Source: Xiphophorus maculatus
Lineage: Eukaryota; Chordata; Actinopteri; Cyprinodontiformes; Poeciliidae
Length of the DNA stretch: 64,000 bases
Assembly: GCF_002775205.1 (NCBI RefSeq)
Contig: NC_036450.1
Span: 14,403,479 to 14,467,478 of the forward strand
Direction: 5' to 3'
Position numbers and translations under genes: made by a program. A model generated the notes under the pieces. It saw nothing but the letters and a program-made list of their open reading frames with translations. It was not told the DNA's origin and searched no databases. This document shows positions 12,101 through 24,368 of the stretch, piece after piece. The stretch's first letter is position 1. The number at the start of each line of letters is the position of its first letter.

Positions 12101-13470
12101 TTGTCCACATGTATAATTTCATAAATACAGTTTACCTATGAAGCCCTCTGTAGTTTACTCAAAGAACATTTGTGAACAAATAGCGTCATGAAGATCACAG
12201 AACACATCAGGTAGGTAAAGAATAAAGCTGCATAAAGTATGGAAAAACTGCAGACTTTCAAAGCCATGACCATCCATTTTAAACTGACAGCAGAGATTAA
12301 TCTTAGAAGCTGCTAAGAGGCCAGTGATATCTCTTAAGGAGCTGCAGTGATCCACAATTCAGATGATAGAACATTTTGACGTTGCATTATAAACCATGGT
12401 CTGTACATAACTGGCCTTTATGGAAAAGTGGCAGAAACAAAGTCCTGTTATTCTTGCCACATGATTGGAAATATGCAGGTATGTGAAAAAAGGTGCTTTG
12501 GTTGTACAAAAAATAGCTTTCTGGCCTTCATACAAATGACTTTGTAAATTAACAATGCACATCACCTTTAAAACACTGTCCCCACAGTGAAACATGGTAA
12601 TGCCAGCATCTTACTCTGGGAATAAAAAGCAAAACTTTCCGACTCCGACCTTTGGGGTTATGTTTTTAATTGCATTAAAACTGTGCTGACTAGATATAGT
12701 TGAAATATGATACACTTCAGATTTTTTTCTAAGAAAAAAATGTGAAAACTGTGGATCATTTTCCTCCTGCTTTACAATTATTCTCTATATGGTGATGGTC
12801 TGTCACATGAAATTTAAACTATGTGCATAGAAGTTTGTGGATGTGACTTTGAATACTTGTAAGGCACTGTATAAAGGTTTGCATAGTTTGTCAATCACAT
12901 TTCAGCTGTGCTGTGAGGAATGTCTTTATAATAAGCATTAGCAGCTGATACCGTTTCTTTTCAGCCATAATCAAGTACCTTTCAAATGCATGTCACCTTT
13001 AAATAAAACATGTTCCTGCTCAGACTCCACAGCCACAGAGATCCTGACAGGTTCTCTGAGATCAAATGCTTGATGTTTAAAAGCAGCATGAATAAAAAGG
13101 TGACATTTCTTCCTTCACCCTGAAGAAAAATTCCTCCAGTTCCCATATTTATGGTAATGCTTATAGAAGCAGGCTTTGCTGCAGTAGTCAGTTATCACCA
13201 TGGCTGGACTTCCTCACAAATAGCCTTTGAAATGCTTAAAGTACATTGTAGAAAGCAGTCAAGGACAAGTACTTTATTGCTTTTTGATGTCCTTCTTTCT
13301 CACTCTGCATACATAGATCGCTGTGTTTCTGTTTGCAATCTGCTGCAGGATTTGACGTCCATGTTCATATTCAAGATGCCCCTGCTGTTCAAGAGTTGCA
13401 TGGTGGGGATTACTTCTGTATGGTGGACCACAGCTCAAGCAAGGTCCCCAGCATCTATACAGAGGCGTGA
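151..13470 (+). CDS. glis3: GLIS3 zinc-finger transcription factor, 3' part (5' exons outside window)
   Basis: Kruppel-like nuclear transcription factor of the GLIS/GLI family. Known roles from the family are pancreatic beta-cell, thyroid and kidney development, with some protein at the primary cilium. Coding exons with matching splice phase are 151-316, 403-1546, 7483-7644, 7752-7862, 9236-9353, 9469-9541, 11738-11883 and 13349-13470 (TGA at 13468-13470), about 679 residues in all. The large second exon holds the GLIS3-typical stretch [12 protein letters not shown] followed by [16 protein letters not shown], then zinc fingers 1 and 2. Fingers 3 to 5 lie in the next two exons, and the protein ends in VPSIYTEA, close to the end of mammalian GLIS3. 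GLIS1 is less likely because of the N-terminal motifs, the C-terminus and the adjacent rfx3. The first acceptor (150/151) is the least certain boundary, since 162/163 is also in frame. The region after the zinc fingers, about 153 residues, is much shorter than in mammals. Confidence 0.93.
4271..4320. repeat. Perfect 24-bp-arm palindrome with 2-nt centre
   Basis: The left arm 4271-4294 and right arm 4297-4320 are exact reverse complements, separated only by CA at 4295-4296. It lies six bases upstream of a TATAA microsatellite. It has no terminal-repeat or coding context. Read as RNA it would be a 24-bp stem with almost no loop. Confidence 0.95.
4327..4376. repeat. TATAA pentanucleotide microsatellite, 10 perfect units
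   Basis: Ten uninterrupted TATAA units occur right after the perfect palindrome at 4271-4320. The array is likely to be length-polymorphic. Confidence 0.95.
5640..5665. repeat. Perfect 26-bp palindrome, no spacer
   Basis: Each 13-base half is the exact reverse complement of the other, centred on the ATCGAT at 5650-5655. It lies in the glis3 intron and has no coding context. Confidence 0.9.
7863..9235 (+). other. glis3: glis3 intron, nothing recognised
   Basis: AT-rich intron between the finger 5 exon and the first exon of the C-terminal region. I see no exon, repeat family or RNA gene. Confidence 0.6.
9542..11737 (+). other. glis3: glis3 intron with one GC-richer block
   Basis: The intron is AT-rich apart from about 10225-10440, which is clearly GC-richer and contains an acceptor-like tract (ttgttctcag). 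No in-frame cassette exon works: the phase-compatible frame stops at a TGA near 10329. A conserved regulatory element is possible but cannot be tested here. Confidence 0.5.
11951..12869 (+). mobile_element. Decayed Tc1-like transposon copy A (plus orientation)
   Basis: The element is flanked by TA on both sides (11949-11950 and 12870-12871). It starts CAGTGTCCTGCAAAAGTATT and ends with the imperfect inverted terminus AATACTTGTAAGGCACTG. The interior has degraded transposase-like coding sequence, such as a TVKHG-type motif near 12575-12600 (known from Tc1-like transposases), broken by stops and internal deletions. It sits in the last glis3 intron. The TA target duplication and CAGT...ACTG ends fit the Tc1/mariner superfamily. 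Confidence 0.8.
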
Positions 13471-16400
13471 TACTACTCAGTCTTCGTGGGTTTGCACTGC
13501 TTTGTAGTCTTTTATATTTAAATCAAATGATTCACAATAAGAACCTATGGGAGAACGTACATGAGCCTTCAGAAATTTCATGTTTTCTTAATCCTTTCCT
13601 ACACTTCTTGGATATAACATAAGGCACTTTAATACTTTCAGGTGGCATTTTGCACAATGTCAATACTGAATCAAAGCAAAGTATGCAAGAGATGATTTAT
13701 TACAGTTTTTTCTTAGAAACGTGTCTTGGTAACTATAGTAACAAGAAAACCTTTATTATTTGACAGCAGTGTCATACATATTACTTGTTGCTTGAATATA
13801 GTAGTGTTCAGTGACCATTTCTGTGTTTAGATAATGAGGGAAATTACTGTTTGGGATCACACCAGTGACTTATAATGCTTTATTACTGCAAATTATTTAA
13901 ACTTGACAACATTCTTGGCCCTTTATGAAAGCATTATATAATGCTTTACATTTTTGGACCTCTCTGCTTACATTGTATGCCCGCATGGTGAGAGAAATTA
14001 CATTGTTATAATAATTAATTGTAGTGATAGTCTCTTGTTTCCAGTTTGTATTTTAACAAATGATCAAAATTCATATTATTTCCTTGTAAGTTCCACAGGA
14101 TTTCCCAGGTGTGTTGGATAAGAGAAGTAAATAATTTGTACTCTCATATGTGGTTTTTAATAAATTCTGCATGGGGATTTTAACCTAATTACTTGTGACT
14201 AATTTCTTTTTTAACGGACACTTTTTTAATGGACATTTTTATGTTGTTTTATTCAGTGAGGAGAGGAAGGTCAGAAGAAGTGTCTTGAGTGCAGTAGCTT
14301 GGAGATTTAACACACCCGGACCTGAAAGAGGGATTTAAAACCTGCTGTGGCAAGCCTGATCTGGCTGTAAAACACCGTCATGAAAGACACCTTGTGAAAT
14401 AAACTGTAATTGAAAACACTAAAATAGCGTCAGCACAAATGTAGATTCTAAAATATCTGCTTTGACTTTGACCAGTGTTGTTTACTCTGCTGCATACTCC
14501 CACTTCTCCAAATAGGGGTTTCTACTCTTTATATGAAGGTCATAGGTCACATCTTTGTTGTTGTTGTATGAATTAGCGTTTAGCTGCAATCCCTTAATGC
14601 AGCTGTCAAAAAACTTTGCTCTCAAGACATAGTCTGTCACGCCTCTCATTCTGCAAGTCTGTAGTAAGTTTTTTCACAAAATGGTATTTGCTCTTAAAAG
14701 GTCACTAACACCCAAACTGCATAGTCAAACCTTCTCTCCTTCAAAACCAGCATCCACAATCTACTTTGGTAAGGCTGCTGTGATATGCCGTTGTGTCTCA
14801 GGTTCTGGTTGTTTCTTCCCCGAAACAAGGGATGTTCAAGATACAACTCAGGACCAGTTTGCACATCTTTAATTGATTCTGTGTGTCCACAGACTGCAAT
14901 TCAAGAACAGTAAAAATTTGGCTTGCATGCAGAAGATGATGGATATTGTTTGTTTTTTTTATTTTATACGGAAAGATTTTTGCAGATGGTTTAAATTCTT
15001 CTTTAAGAATGTTAGGTTAAATGCAAAGTATATATCTTTCATAAGCCAGGTTACTTGTAATCATTTAAATTTTATAGAAAATAGATCCAGAAACATCTAG
15101 GGACTTCTTAAAAGCAGATTCTGGCACGTCTCTTCATCAAACCTGCCTAAATATAGCAAATGTTTTAGAAGAAAGGTTGATCCATGTCCTCCTCTTGTTG
15201 TTCAGCAAAGAAAAAAAATCTGGACTAAAATAGAAACCAATAGACCCAAAAAAAATCAGTAAACTGTATGTACTCCTTTCAAAAAGGCAAACTTGTGAAA
15301 CCCTCTTCATGTTTTGCACTTACAATTATTTTCACACTACTTTGTTACTTGTATTAAAATATTGAATATTTTGTTTAGTAATGGGCAGACAAAATTTAAA
15401 AGTTCTATTTGTATTTTGAACGTTTCTTTAAATCATTTTTACAATCCATGAATGACTTAATCTTGACACTTTGGACATCACTGTCTGAAACAAACATGTT
15501 TCAGCAGTTAGAACTCAAAATGCTTGTTTCATTTCATAAATGTGTGTTTCAGAATTATTTATCTGATGTAAAACAAAAAGAAGGCTGAAAATGTTTTATT
15601 TGTGTTTATTGGTTTCATTATGTCTAGGTTTTCGTGGCTCAAAAATACGATACCCTTTAAGAAATCTGAAATATTTTGCCACCATCTCTATTTTTCTTAT
15701 GTGAAAATCCATCTGCATGGGTCCAGTTGGACTCAGTTTTCACATCCACTTAGTTAAAACTAAAAGGACAAACAGTTTTACTCAAATCTTTTACCAAGAG
15801 TGTTATTCCTCAGATAGATTTCACTAGTTGCTTAGCAACAACAACGACAGCTTTTCCAAAAAGCATCTGTTTAGTAACTGCTAATCAAATAAAAATGTCT
15901 TATGCTGTGGACACAGGTGGTTGGTAGGGCTTTGTAGTCAGTATAAAGCTGCTAAACAATGTTTCTTTGTTTGGTTGCTATTGTCAGTTTAAAAGTTTTT
16001 CATGAATAATTAGCCCCACTGGTGCAATTTGCCCAGATTGTCTTACTGTTAGCTTCCACATGTGCATATAGATATTTTGAGAGAATCTGAATATATTGGC
16101 AAATAAATCATAGAGGTTAATATTTTCTTTCAAGGACAAAATATGCAAGTTTTGGAGCAAAGTAAAATCAGACAAAGTGAAAATCATTGTCTGATCAATC
16201 AGGAAAATTACCTTTAACTTGAAACACTGAATAAAATTACAAAATTGGTAAAAGTAGTAGCTTTCCTCCTTCACAACAGATCTAAAAATCTATTTAGTAT
16301 TGCTATAGTACAGATTTAATCACAATTCAATTCTTTAATCAATACTGAAAATATCCATAAAAGAGGAAGTAGGAAAATATATTTTAAAAAAGGACATTTT

Positions 16401-16884
16401 AGGTAATTAAAATACTATAACGTAGTAGATAGTATCTGCTCAGTTTAACATTACCAATCACAGTACTGCCTTTCATTTTTAAAAGGCAGTACAATATAAC
16501 AAAACAATCATTACAAAATGAAGAGAACCCACGTATAAAACTGAGTAAACATTGTACTTCAAAGGAAAAAGAATGAATGGTCCTAATTGGTTTTTATTAA
16601 ACAGGATTATACATTTTTTTTAAATATTTCATTTATGTCTCGTGAAGAACTATTTATTCAAAAGAAATAGGAAGAAAAACTAACACTTACGAACCCCAAA
16701 CAAGGCTGGGAGACAGCACAAAAACACCATACAGCTTCACATTTCTAAACAATAACAAGCTACGCAATTAGAGATGAGTCATCATCTGTGTGTAAAAATT
16801 ACACATGAGCTCTTAAAAATGTTTGAATGTTGTGGCGTACTCTGGAAGCATTTTACATTATGTAGTCTTATTGTATCATATAAT
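13471..16884 (+). other. glis3 3' UTR and intergenic DNA
   Basis: Sequence after the glis3 stop is AT-rich and noncoding. AATAAA-type signals occur near 14158 and 14398, and either could end the glis3 transcript. Beyond about 14450 I see only intergenic DNA with short chance reading frames, plus an 11-bp inverted repeat at 16463-16492. Confidence 0.55.
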
Positions 16885-17628
16885 CAGAGGTGTGCTTAAG
16901 AAGGAGCGACACTACTTCAACATATTCTGACTCAAGTAAAAGTAAAAAGTAGTCATCCAAGAAATAACTCATAAAGGAGTAAAATAGTATTCCGCAAAAA
17001 TACTACTTGAGTACTGAGTAAATGATCAAAATGTCTGATTTAATATTTTAAAATGATGTCATTAACAAATATAGATATGTGAAAATGCTGGTACTTTAAA
17101 GAAAAAACAACATAACATAAATTCAAAAATAAAAATAATAATTAATTGAAACAGAACAAACAATTTTCCAAATTTTTTGTTCAATATGTACTTTTGAAAT
17201 CAATACTTATATTAGGTATTGTATATATGTTAGAAGAGGATAAATTCCAATGAAAATATCTACTGTTTATCTTTTTTTATCTAAAAATGACCCAGCACAC
17301 CAAACAGATAGGAAATAACCTTAGAACAACAAAGCTTGTGTTTAAACAAGAGGCCTCACTTTAAATCTAGATGTATGTCTGTATCTGATGCATTTTTGAT
17401 TAAAACATATTTGTTTGTTGAAGTTACAGTAATGTAATTGTTACAATATCCAGAAATTTTACAAAGATTCTAATAATATTCCTCAAGTAAAAGTAAAAAT
17501 AGTACGGTGAAGTAAAACTTCTCCTAAAAGTGCTTTCTCCCAATAAATGTGAGTAAGTTTGTTCAATAAAACACATTTACTCAAGTAAATGTAATTGAGT
17601 AAATGTACCTAGATACTACCCATCTCTG
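16885..17628. mobile_element. hAT-like nonautonomous DNA transposon
   Basis: It starts CAGAGGTGTG and ends CCATCTCTG, an imperfect inverted pair. Many copies of an AAGTAAAAGTA-type motif lie near both ends, as in a repeat family widespread in teleosts. Flanking 8-mers match at six of eight positions (CATATAAT at 16877-16884, ATTATAAT at 17629-17636), fitting the 8-bp target duplication of hAT elements. There is no transposase coding sequence inside. Confidence 0.75.
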
Positions 17629-17927
17629 ATTATAATCAGCATAAATAACCGGAGCACAAAGCAAAAATAACGATGAATCCTTATCAGAAAGGCCAAATCA
17701 TAGTCATAGCAGAGTAGGAAAAAATACAACAGAAAAAATGTTATGCCACCCAAAAATTTCTTATGCACATATTTTTGATTTTGTTTCCTCGTGTTTTAAA
17801 ATATATTGAACGTGTTTCAATGGCCAAACCCTCTCAATCATTGAAACATATTCGTACAGAAGAGGAAAACATCTGTATTTTTGAGGGAATACATTTCTTT
17901 GAAGGAATATATAGATATATTTAGCCT

Positions 17928-18700
17928 ATGTGTGCGCCTAAATCCCCTCCCACCTGCCTGGTAAGGTTGCGCGCAGCCGATGAGTTTTATAGCAACTGTT
18001 GCCCAGTGAGGCAACGCCATAGTCCCCGTAGTCCTGGCGACTGTAACCCACCAACAACAACCTCTCGCTCCATCATTACCACCTCCTCCACCATCCTCAT
18101 CTTCATCAACCAGTCCGCAGCTCAGGTTTGCTTCAAACTAAATTTTTGTTTGTTTGTTTGCTTGTGTGTCTGTTAGCCAGAACGCAACTGGTTTGTCCCG
18201 TCGCTGCTTTTTGAAGGAGATTTAGAAGCGCCTCTGGTTTGTGTTTTGTCTGCTGCTGGATAATAGCTGGGGTAGTTTGCTAGCCGAGGGTGTTTCTTTG
18301 TAACGTGTTAGCCTGCTCGCTAAGATTCCCTGTAGATACTTACTGTGGTGGGAGAGCAGAAACTACATGCGAGAGCTTTAATATAGCATGTAGTTAGAGA
18401 GAGGAGTATTTTGTAGGCGTATATTCCCGTTTGAAGTTGCCATGCTGAGTGGTAGCAGCTTTCTCAGGCTAGTGAATGATGCTAACTGGTCAGCTGGAGC
18501 AGGAGCAGGTGTCTGTTGTTGCTAGGCTGCTAACGCCAGCGATGCCTTCCTCACAATGCTTGTTGGGTATTCCATTTTGGGGGCTAATGTGGCGGTGAGA
18601 TTGCAAGTTGGAGTTTCGAGTGGTTTGCGTTTTGTTAACCGGGCGAAATCACCACGGCGATTAGCGACGGGAAAGTGCTGCGAGCTAACCCTGCTCTGAC
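17928..18700 (+). promoter_or_regulatory. rfx3: Candidate rfx3 promoter and noncoding first exon
   Basis: This is an abrupt GC- and CpG-richer block (for example GTTGCGCGCAGCCGATG near 17966) in otherwise AT-rich DNA, 6 kb upstream of the first rfx3 coding exon, which itself begins at a splice acceptor and so needs an upstream exon. A possible first-exon donor is CTCAG|GTTTGC at about 18125. A half-site inverted repeat GTTGCC-N6-GGCAAC lies at 17998-18015. The transcription start cannot be fixed from sequence alone. Confidence 0.5.
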
Positions 18701-21700
18701 TAACTGGTTGACAATAGCTAAGCCATTACTTTCCCTTTTGTCTTAGGCACCAAGATAGCTTCGCTAGCTCTCCATCTGCCCTCTTTGTGGAATCAGATGG
18801 CTGTGATAAGCTTTGTGATAACACAGGGCTAAGTTGTGCAGTGGAACATAAGCCCTAATTAATTCACATTTGTCCATATTTATCGTTCAGAGAATAATTT
18901 ATCTATCCCGAGTTGCATAAATTACAAATAGCCTGTTTAACGTGATTATTGCCTTGCAGTTTATCATAAAATATGACTTGAATTAATGCGGATTTTCTTT
19001 ATGTCTATAAATACATACTTCTTTACAATTTTGGAAATTAGCCTACACTTTTGAAAAGAGAGGGGAACATCTTATCACTTATATCAGTTTATCCCAGATT
19101 AATCTGAATTGCTACAAATCCCAGTTTTTTTTAAGGTTACATTTAAGCCTGTCAAAATGTATATAACAGATGAATAAAAATTTCATAAATAAATGTTTAG
19201 TTCATTTAATAATAAAGATGCACCAATCAGTCAATTGGAATTGGCCAATTTTCCCTTCACCAGTTCTTACTGGTGATCAGGAAGAGAAAGTCAGATTTAT
19301 TTGTTTTTTATGGTATTTATTCAATTTCTTTATTCTTTTACACATTCATTACACATCAGTCTACACGATATACAGGATGCCATTTTTTGTGTTTAATAAA
19401 ACACAAATCAAGGTTATGGAAAATATTTTGAGAAAGGGAAGGATCTCATAATTAGCACATTTTGTGTTGGATTTCAAACGACCACCGCTATTAAAATATC
19501 TGTAGCACTTTTGTTTTTTTGGTCTTTTATGTGCTAGTACCCTTAAAAAAATCTAAACTGATCAAAATCTGAATCGGTGGATCAGAACAGGAAAAAAAAA
19601 GGAAATAAGTATACGACAGGAAATGCTTGATCAGTTCATCTCCACTTTATACTCTTACAAATGTGTTTTTCCCTTTTGTCTGACTTAAAGATTAAAAAAT
19701 GTTTTAAATGTTGCATACAACTGGTTTAAGTCAGAATTACTGTTCTCAAACTAAACTTTTCTCTTTCTAGTAGCCCAAAATCCAAGGGCTATTTTCCCCC
19801 TAAACATTATATATAGATATAGATAGATAGATAAATCTTTAAATTCAAGCAAGTAAATGTGATTTATGACCTAGTTTGAAAACTCTGAACATATGTAGAC
19901 CTAGAATGATAAATATCAAAATTCAACACATTTTGAGCAAGATGTCTCTGTTATTCTTGAAACAGAATAATTCATTTTATTTAAGTTTCCCTAACTTTTA
20001 GTGTTAAACTCTGATCCAGTTTCTCTTTCTTTCTTATTTCATTATTTTAATAGTAATACTTTATTGATTGATTGACTTATTTTAGAGCAGGTTTCTCAGT
20101 GTTGCATCACATTTACTCTTGCCTGGGTCCACTGGGTCTATTGTTCACCTGTTCAACCCTCTGATTCCCATTAGGAAGGAAAACAGGTGTGTATGCGTGC
20201 GTGTGCGCACATGCGGGCGTGTGTTTGTGTGTGTGCTGCAAGATGAGGGGAAGGAAAGAGAGAGCAGGTGCACCTCCACTGGTGTGGGACTCCAGACCGT
20301 CCCAATTTATCTTAATCTGTCCTCAACAGAACAGAAGAGCTATTTAACAGTAAACAAAGAACAAGTAGTTATGATCTGAGGTGTGAGTCATGTTGCTGCT
20401 CATTGTTGGAGAAACACCTGTTTAGTTGGACCTAATGGCACAGGAGCCATTTATAACTGAATCAAAATGTCCAAGGAAATTATGTTCATTTGTTGACACC
20501 TATCAAAGCTAAATTGGGTCACCCCTCCGCCCCTCTGGACTACATACACAAACAAAACAGGATGTTAGGAACTTCCAGTTATCAGATCATGTTACCACTT
20601 ACCTGTAGTCCAGGAGGGCAGAAATAGTACCATGCCACCTGCTGCCTGGATCCTGTTGCATTTCCAATCACTTAAAGAGGGCCTGATTAATTCAATTATT
20701 CCACCAGCCAGTTTCATGGCCTTGCTGCATGTTTGTTTTTGTAGTTTTCCACAGCCTTCCTTATGGATATGTAAATTGTTCATTTAAGGGAAAAAAATAT
20801 ATCTATATGAACCATCTGTAGAACCTGCAGTGACGAGCACGCATCTATTTAAAGGTCTTTTCTTTCTTACCACTTGTAATAATAAATTCTTTTTTTTGCA
20901 TTTTATTCCACACACAGTCTAATTTAAATCTGTAAGATTTGTCTTGCGTTGTGACTTATACCGATGCAAAATTTCTTGCATTAAAATCAGCATTAGAGCG
21001 CCTTGCGTTGTAACTCACTTACAGGTTTCTTTGTCATTTTAAACCCCCATCAAAACAAACACTCCTTTGCATACCCTTCACCTCTTCAGCTCCAAATTAC
21101 ATCTCCCTCCACCTGCTTTGCTGCTATACAAACACCTGATCAAGTCACTGTGAGTTGGAGGGGGAAAAAAAAGAAAAATGTATCTCTGATGCACCTAGTC
21201 TTGTTCACGTACTTGCCTGTCTTTGGCGCTACTCATTACACTCCAACTTTGTCATGCATGATCATTACTTAGGCAAATTGTAGTCCTTTGTATTTTCTGG
21301 TAGCTGCGACTGTGAACCTTTTGTGCTTCACGATTCTTTTTTTTTTTTTTTTTTTTTTTTTTTGGGGCTGGGATGTAAGCAGGAGAAATTGAAGGGAAGA
21401 AACTCAGGGCAAAATGCTGCACTCCTTGGTGGCTTTTGTTCCTCTGAGTCTTTGTAGGGCTTGCACTTGCTCAGTGGAGCACGGCATTTAAGTGGGCCAC
21501 AAGGGAGTGCCTGAATGGTGTGGCAGGAGGTGTGTGTGTGCATGTCTTTGTGAAGGGGGTTGAGGTGAGGCAACAAGGGTGTGCTGTGATGTAGGGGCTC
21601 CTTTCCTCAATTAGATGGACTCGGCTGGGGCCATGTGCTTTAGATTTCAAACTACACTCTGGAATATAATTCCAATTTTCTGCTCCCTTTGATTCTTTTC

Positions 21701-24363
21701 TTTGTATTAAGATGTTGGCGGTTATGCGTTTCAGGTTTGAAGGGTAGCACAAAGTTTTAAAAAAAATGTTTCGTATCTCTTAGTGACATCAAATTGATCT
21801 AGGAGGGTCTTCTCAAAACTTGAGAATTGTCACAGTTATTTATGAACTTCCACCCCGCGGAAAACAGTCTGATACCTTTTTTTACTGCAACAGAAAGGAT
21901 GGGCAGGTAATGAGATTGTCAAGCTCTGATAACTTTAGATAATAAATTATAGATGCACATTTCAAGTTTTTTTTTCTAGCCGATAACAATTTCTTGCTTT
22001 CTTTGTGGCCTGAACTGCAAATTGCATTGCATTTTATGTCTTTTGTGTTTTAGCCCCAATGACTATGACTAAAAGATAGAGGAAAAAATGTCCTGCAGGT
22101 TCTTTGATAGACATAGAAAGGAAGAGCAAGATTACTCCTACGTCTGTATCAAAGCATATCTCCCTGATCTTCATCGGATTTTGTTTTGTTCATGCTGGGA
22201 GGTGTACGCTGTCAACAGATGGGTTTATAAATTGAACATGCTGCTGTGCTTTGCATACTGAACTATTAACCGTATTAGGAAAACATGTAGCTGCAATACT
22301 TTTGCTGAATATTTTTCTGATGATATAGATTAGGATTAATTAACCCATGTTTACCTGACTTAACTTTATAGACATAGAGTTTATTGTCATTCAATTGTAC
22401 ATTTAAAAAATTTACAAATTAGAAGAAATTTTGTTGCAAGGCTTCAATAGTAATAAATAACTAAAGTAATAATAAAAGTATTCATGTAAATATATATACT
22501 AAAAGATTACAATGGTGCCACAACTCTGCAGACTTTATTATCCAACAGGATAAATTCATTCTTTGCCTGCAGAATTTGCATGCATGGAAGTTGAAAGACA
22601 TTATACTGGCCAAAAATGAATTATGTAGATTATTCTTTGTGTAAATGCATTTTTGCACACATTGTTGCAATTCAATGTGGTGGAGCTCTAGTATTGATAT
22701 TGCAAAGGAATACTTGGTTGGCCGCAATGTTTAACTATCCATTAAAACTCTGCCAATATTTAGCCAGTTGAAAGGGCTTTCACCTCCTTTTGTTCTCACA
22801 CCTTACAAATGTCTTGGCGACCAAAATACTGTAGCTCAGGAAGAGAGGTATAGACATTATGATGGAAAAGTGATTAGAATGTTATTAGTCATCATAGTAT
22901 TCAATGATAATATAGCAATTTCTTGTTCCTTTCTAATATTGTGAAAAGCCCTCTTTCAGCTAGCTGACCAGCTAGCAATAGGTGGAGGTGGGGCCATTTC
23001 ATGCAACCAGAGAAAACTGCAATCACTCTACTATTTTCACTAGCATTCTGTTAAAATGACTTTAAACCGTTGAAATGGTCTGACAGAGAAATATTAGCAG
23101 TTTTGAAACTGTTGCTGTGTAAAACCTACATATACCTTGATACAGGAAGGTAGATTTTGCCCACTAGATAACTTCCCAAAAGTGTTCAAACTGTTCCAAA
23201 GATGTTGCCTTGATGACTGATCTATAAAAAGTACTATTTTCCCCTATTTTTACTTCTTTCTTTTTTAAATCCATTTGCTGTCGGGTCACAACTAGTTTTG
23301 ATTTTGCTGCCCCAACATGAACAAAGTAAAAGTCTGCAAAAATGGGTGCAGTAGTGAAGGTAATGGAAAGGGGCGAGCTGTCCCAGGAGTGATTTAGAGC
23401 TCTAAGGAGATCCAGCTTAATTAACCAAGAGAGGCTTGTTCATGGAAACTGTGATGGGGAGGAGATGGCCTTTCCCTGGAAGGAATGGGTGATGGTAGCC
23501 ACACTATTATTAACTCGCAGACACGGGTTAACCTTAAGTGTGTCCGCTTGTCCTTCCCTGCAGATGTGTTCTCTTGAACAAGGATAAGTAATTATATCAC
23601 AGACATGCTGGGTTTTTTCTTTTTTTTTTTTAGATTTGGAACACACAAACATCTCTGAGAGTTTTTGTTCACGATGTTTAGTCAGAAGTGATGTTGAGCC
23701 TGTAAAAATGCGGCGCAGCAGAGGAAAGCGAAGCAGCATCTATTTAGAGTTGGTTAAATATTAACTTGTTTTATGGCTGCGAATGTGGAGACAAGACCAT
23801 GTGTCGGTGATGCATGAGTCCCTGAGAACATTGCGTACCACAGGGCAGAGACAAGTGTTTAGGTGCAGTTGGCCCGAGCCGCTTTTTTACTGGCATTGAT
23901 TTGGACAAAACAGATGAGGTTTATGGTGACACTCCATGTTTCCTGTTCTCCCAAGATTAGATTCTCATTTGGCCATCCTGAGCAAACTAAAACATGGGTA
24001 ATTGCTTACGTTTGCATACAAATATTTTCTTATGTAACACCTGACAGGTCTGACTTTTGGTGCACGGAAGTCGACGTGGCGTCGAGTTTGTATTTGCTTT
24101 GGTATTGCTGTCACAGATTTAATGACTTGCTTTTCAACTGCTTCATTTAAATTGACGTATTTGAAAAGCAGCCAGAAGCAGAAGTATTTGTGAAAGAAAA
24201 AAAAAAGTTCTTATTGGTTATCAGGGATTAGCTTTTTACTGCATTAAGGTCATGATACGGTCTTTATTACACTGTAAAGTTGATTCACCTGTGAAGCTTG
24301 CAGGTTAACAGTTGTGTGAGTTATTATCAGCCCTACAGAAGGTCTGTTTTCTTTTTCATTCAG
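18701..24363 (+). other. rfx3: Presumed first intron of rfx3 (5.7 kb)
   Basis: Noncoding AT-rich sequence. It holds a GT-rich tract at about 20186-20237, a 27-base T run at 21337-21363, and a degraded repeat-like stretch at about 19215-19600 beginning gatgcaccaatcag, which resembles a dispersed fish repeat. I see no additional exon with supported splice sites. Confidence 0.5.
21337..21363 (+). repeat. Poly-T run of 27
   Basis: An uninterrupted run of 27 T residues in the presumed first rfx3 intron. It has no retrotransposon body next to it that I can recognise. Confidence 0.9.
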
Positions 24364-24368
24364 GCGCC

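Noticed and set aside
11951..12869. Active transposase gene
   Set aside because: The transposase-like sequence is interrupted by stops and deletions, and only termini and fragments remain.
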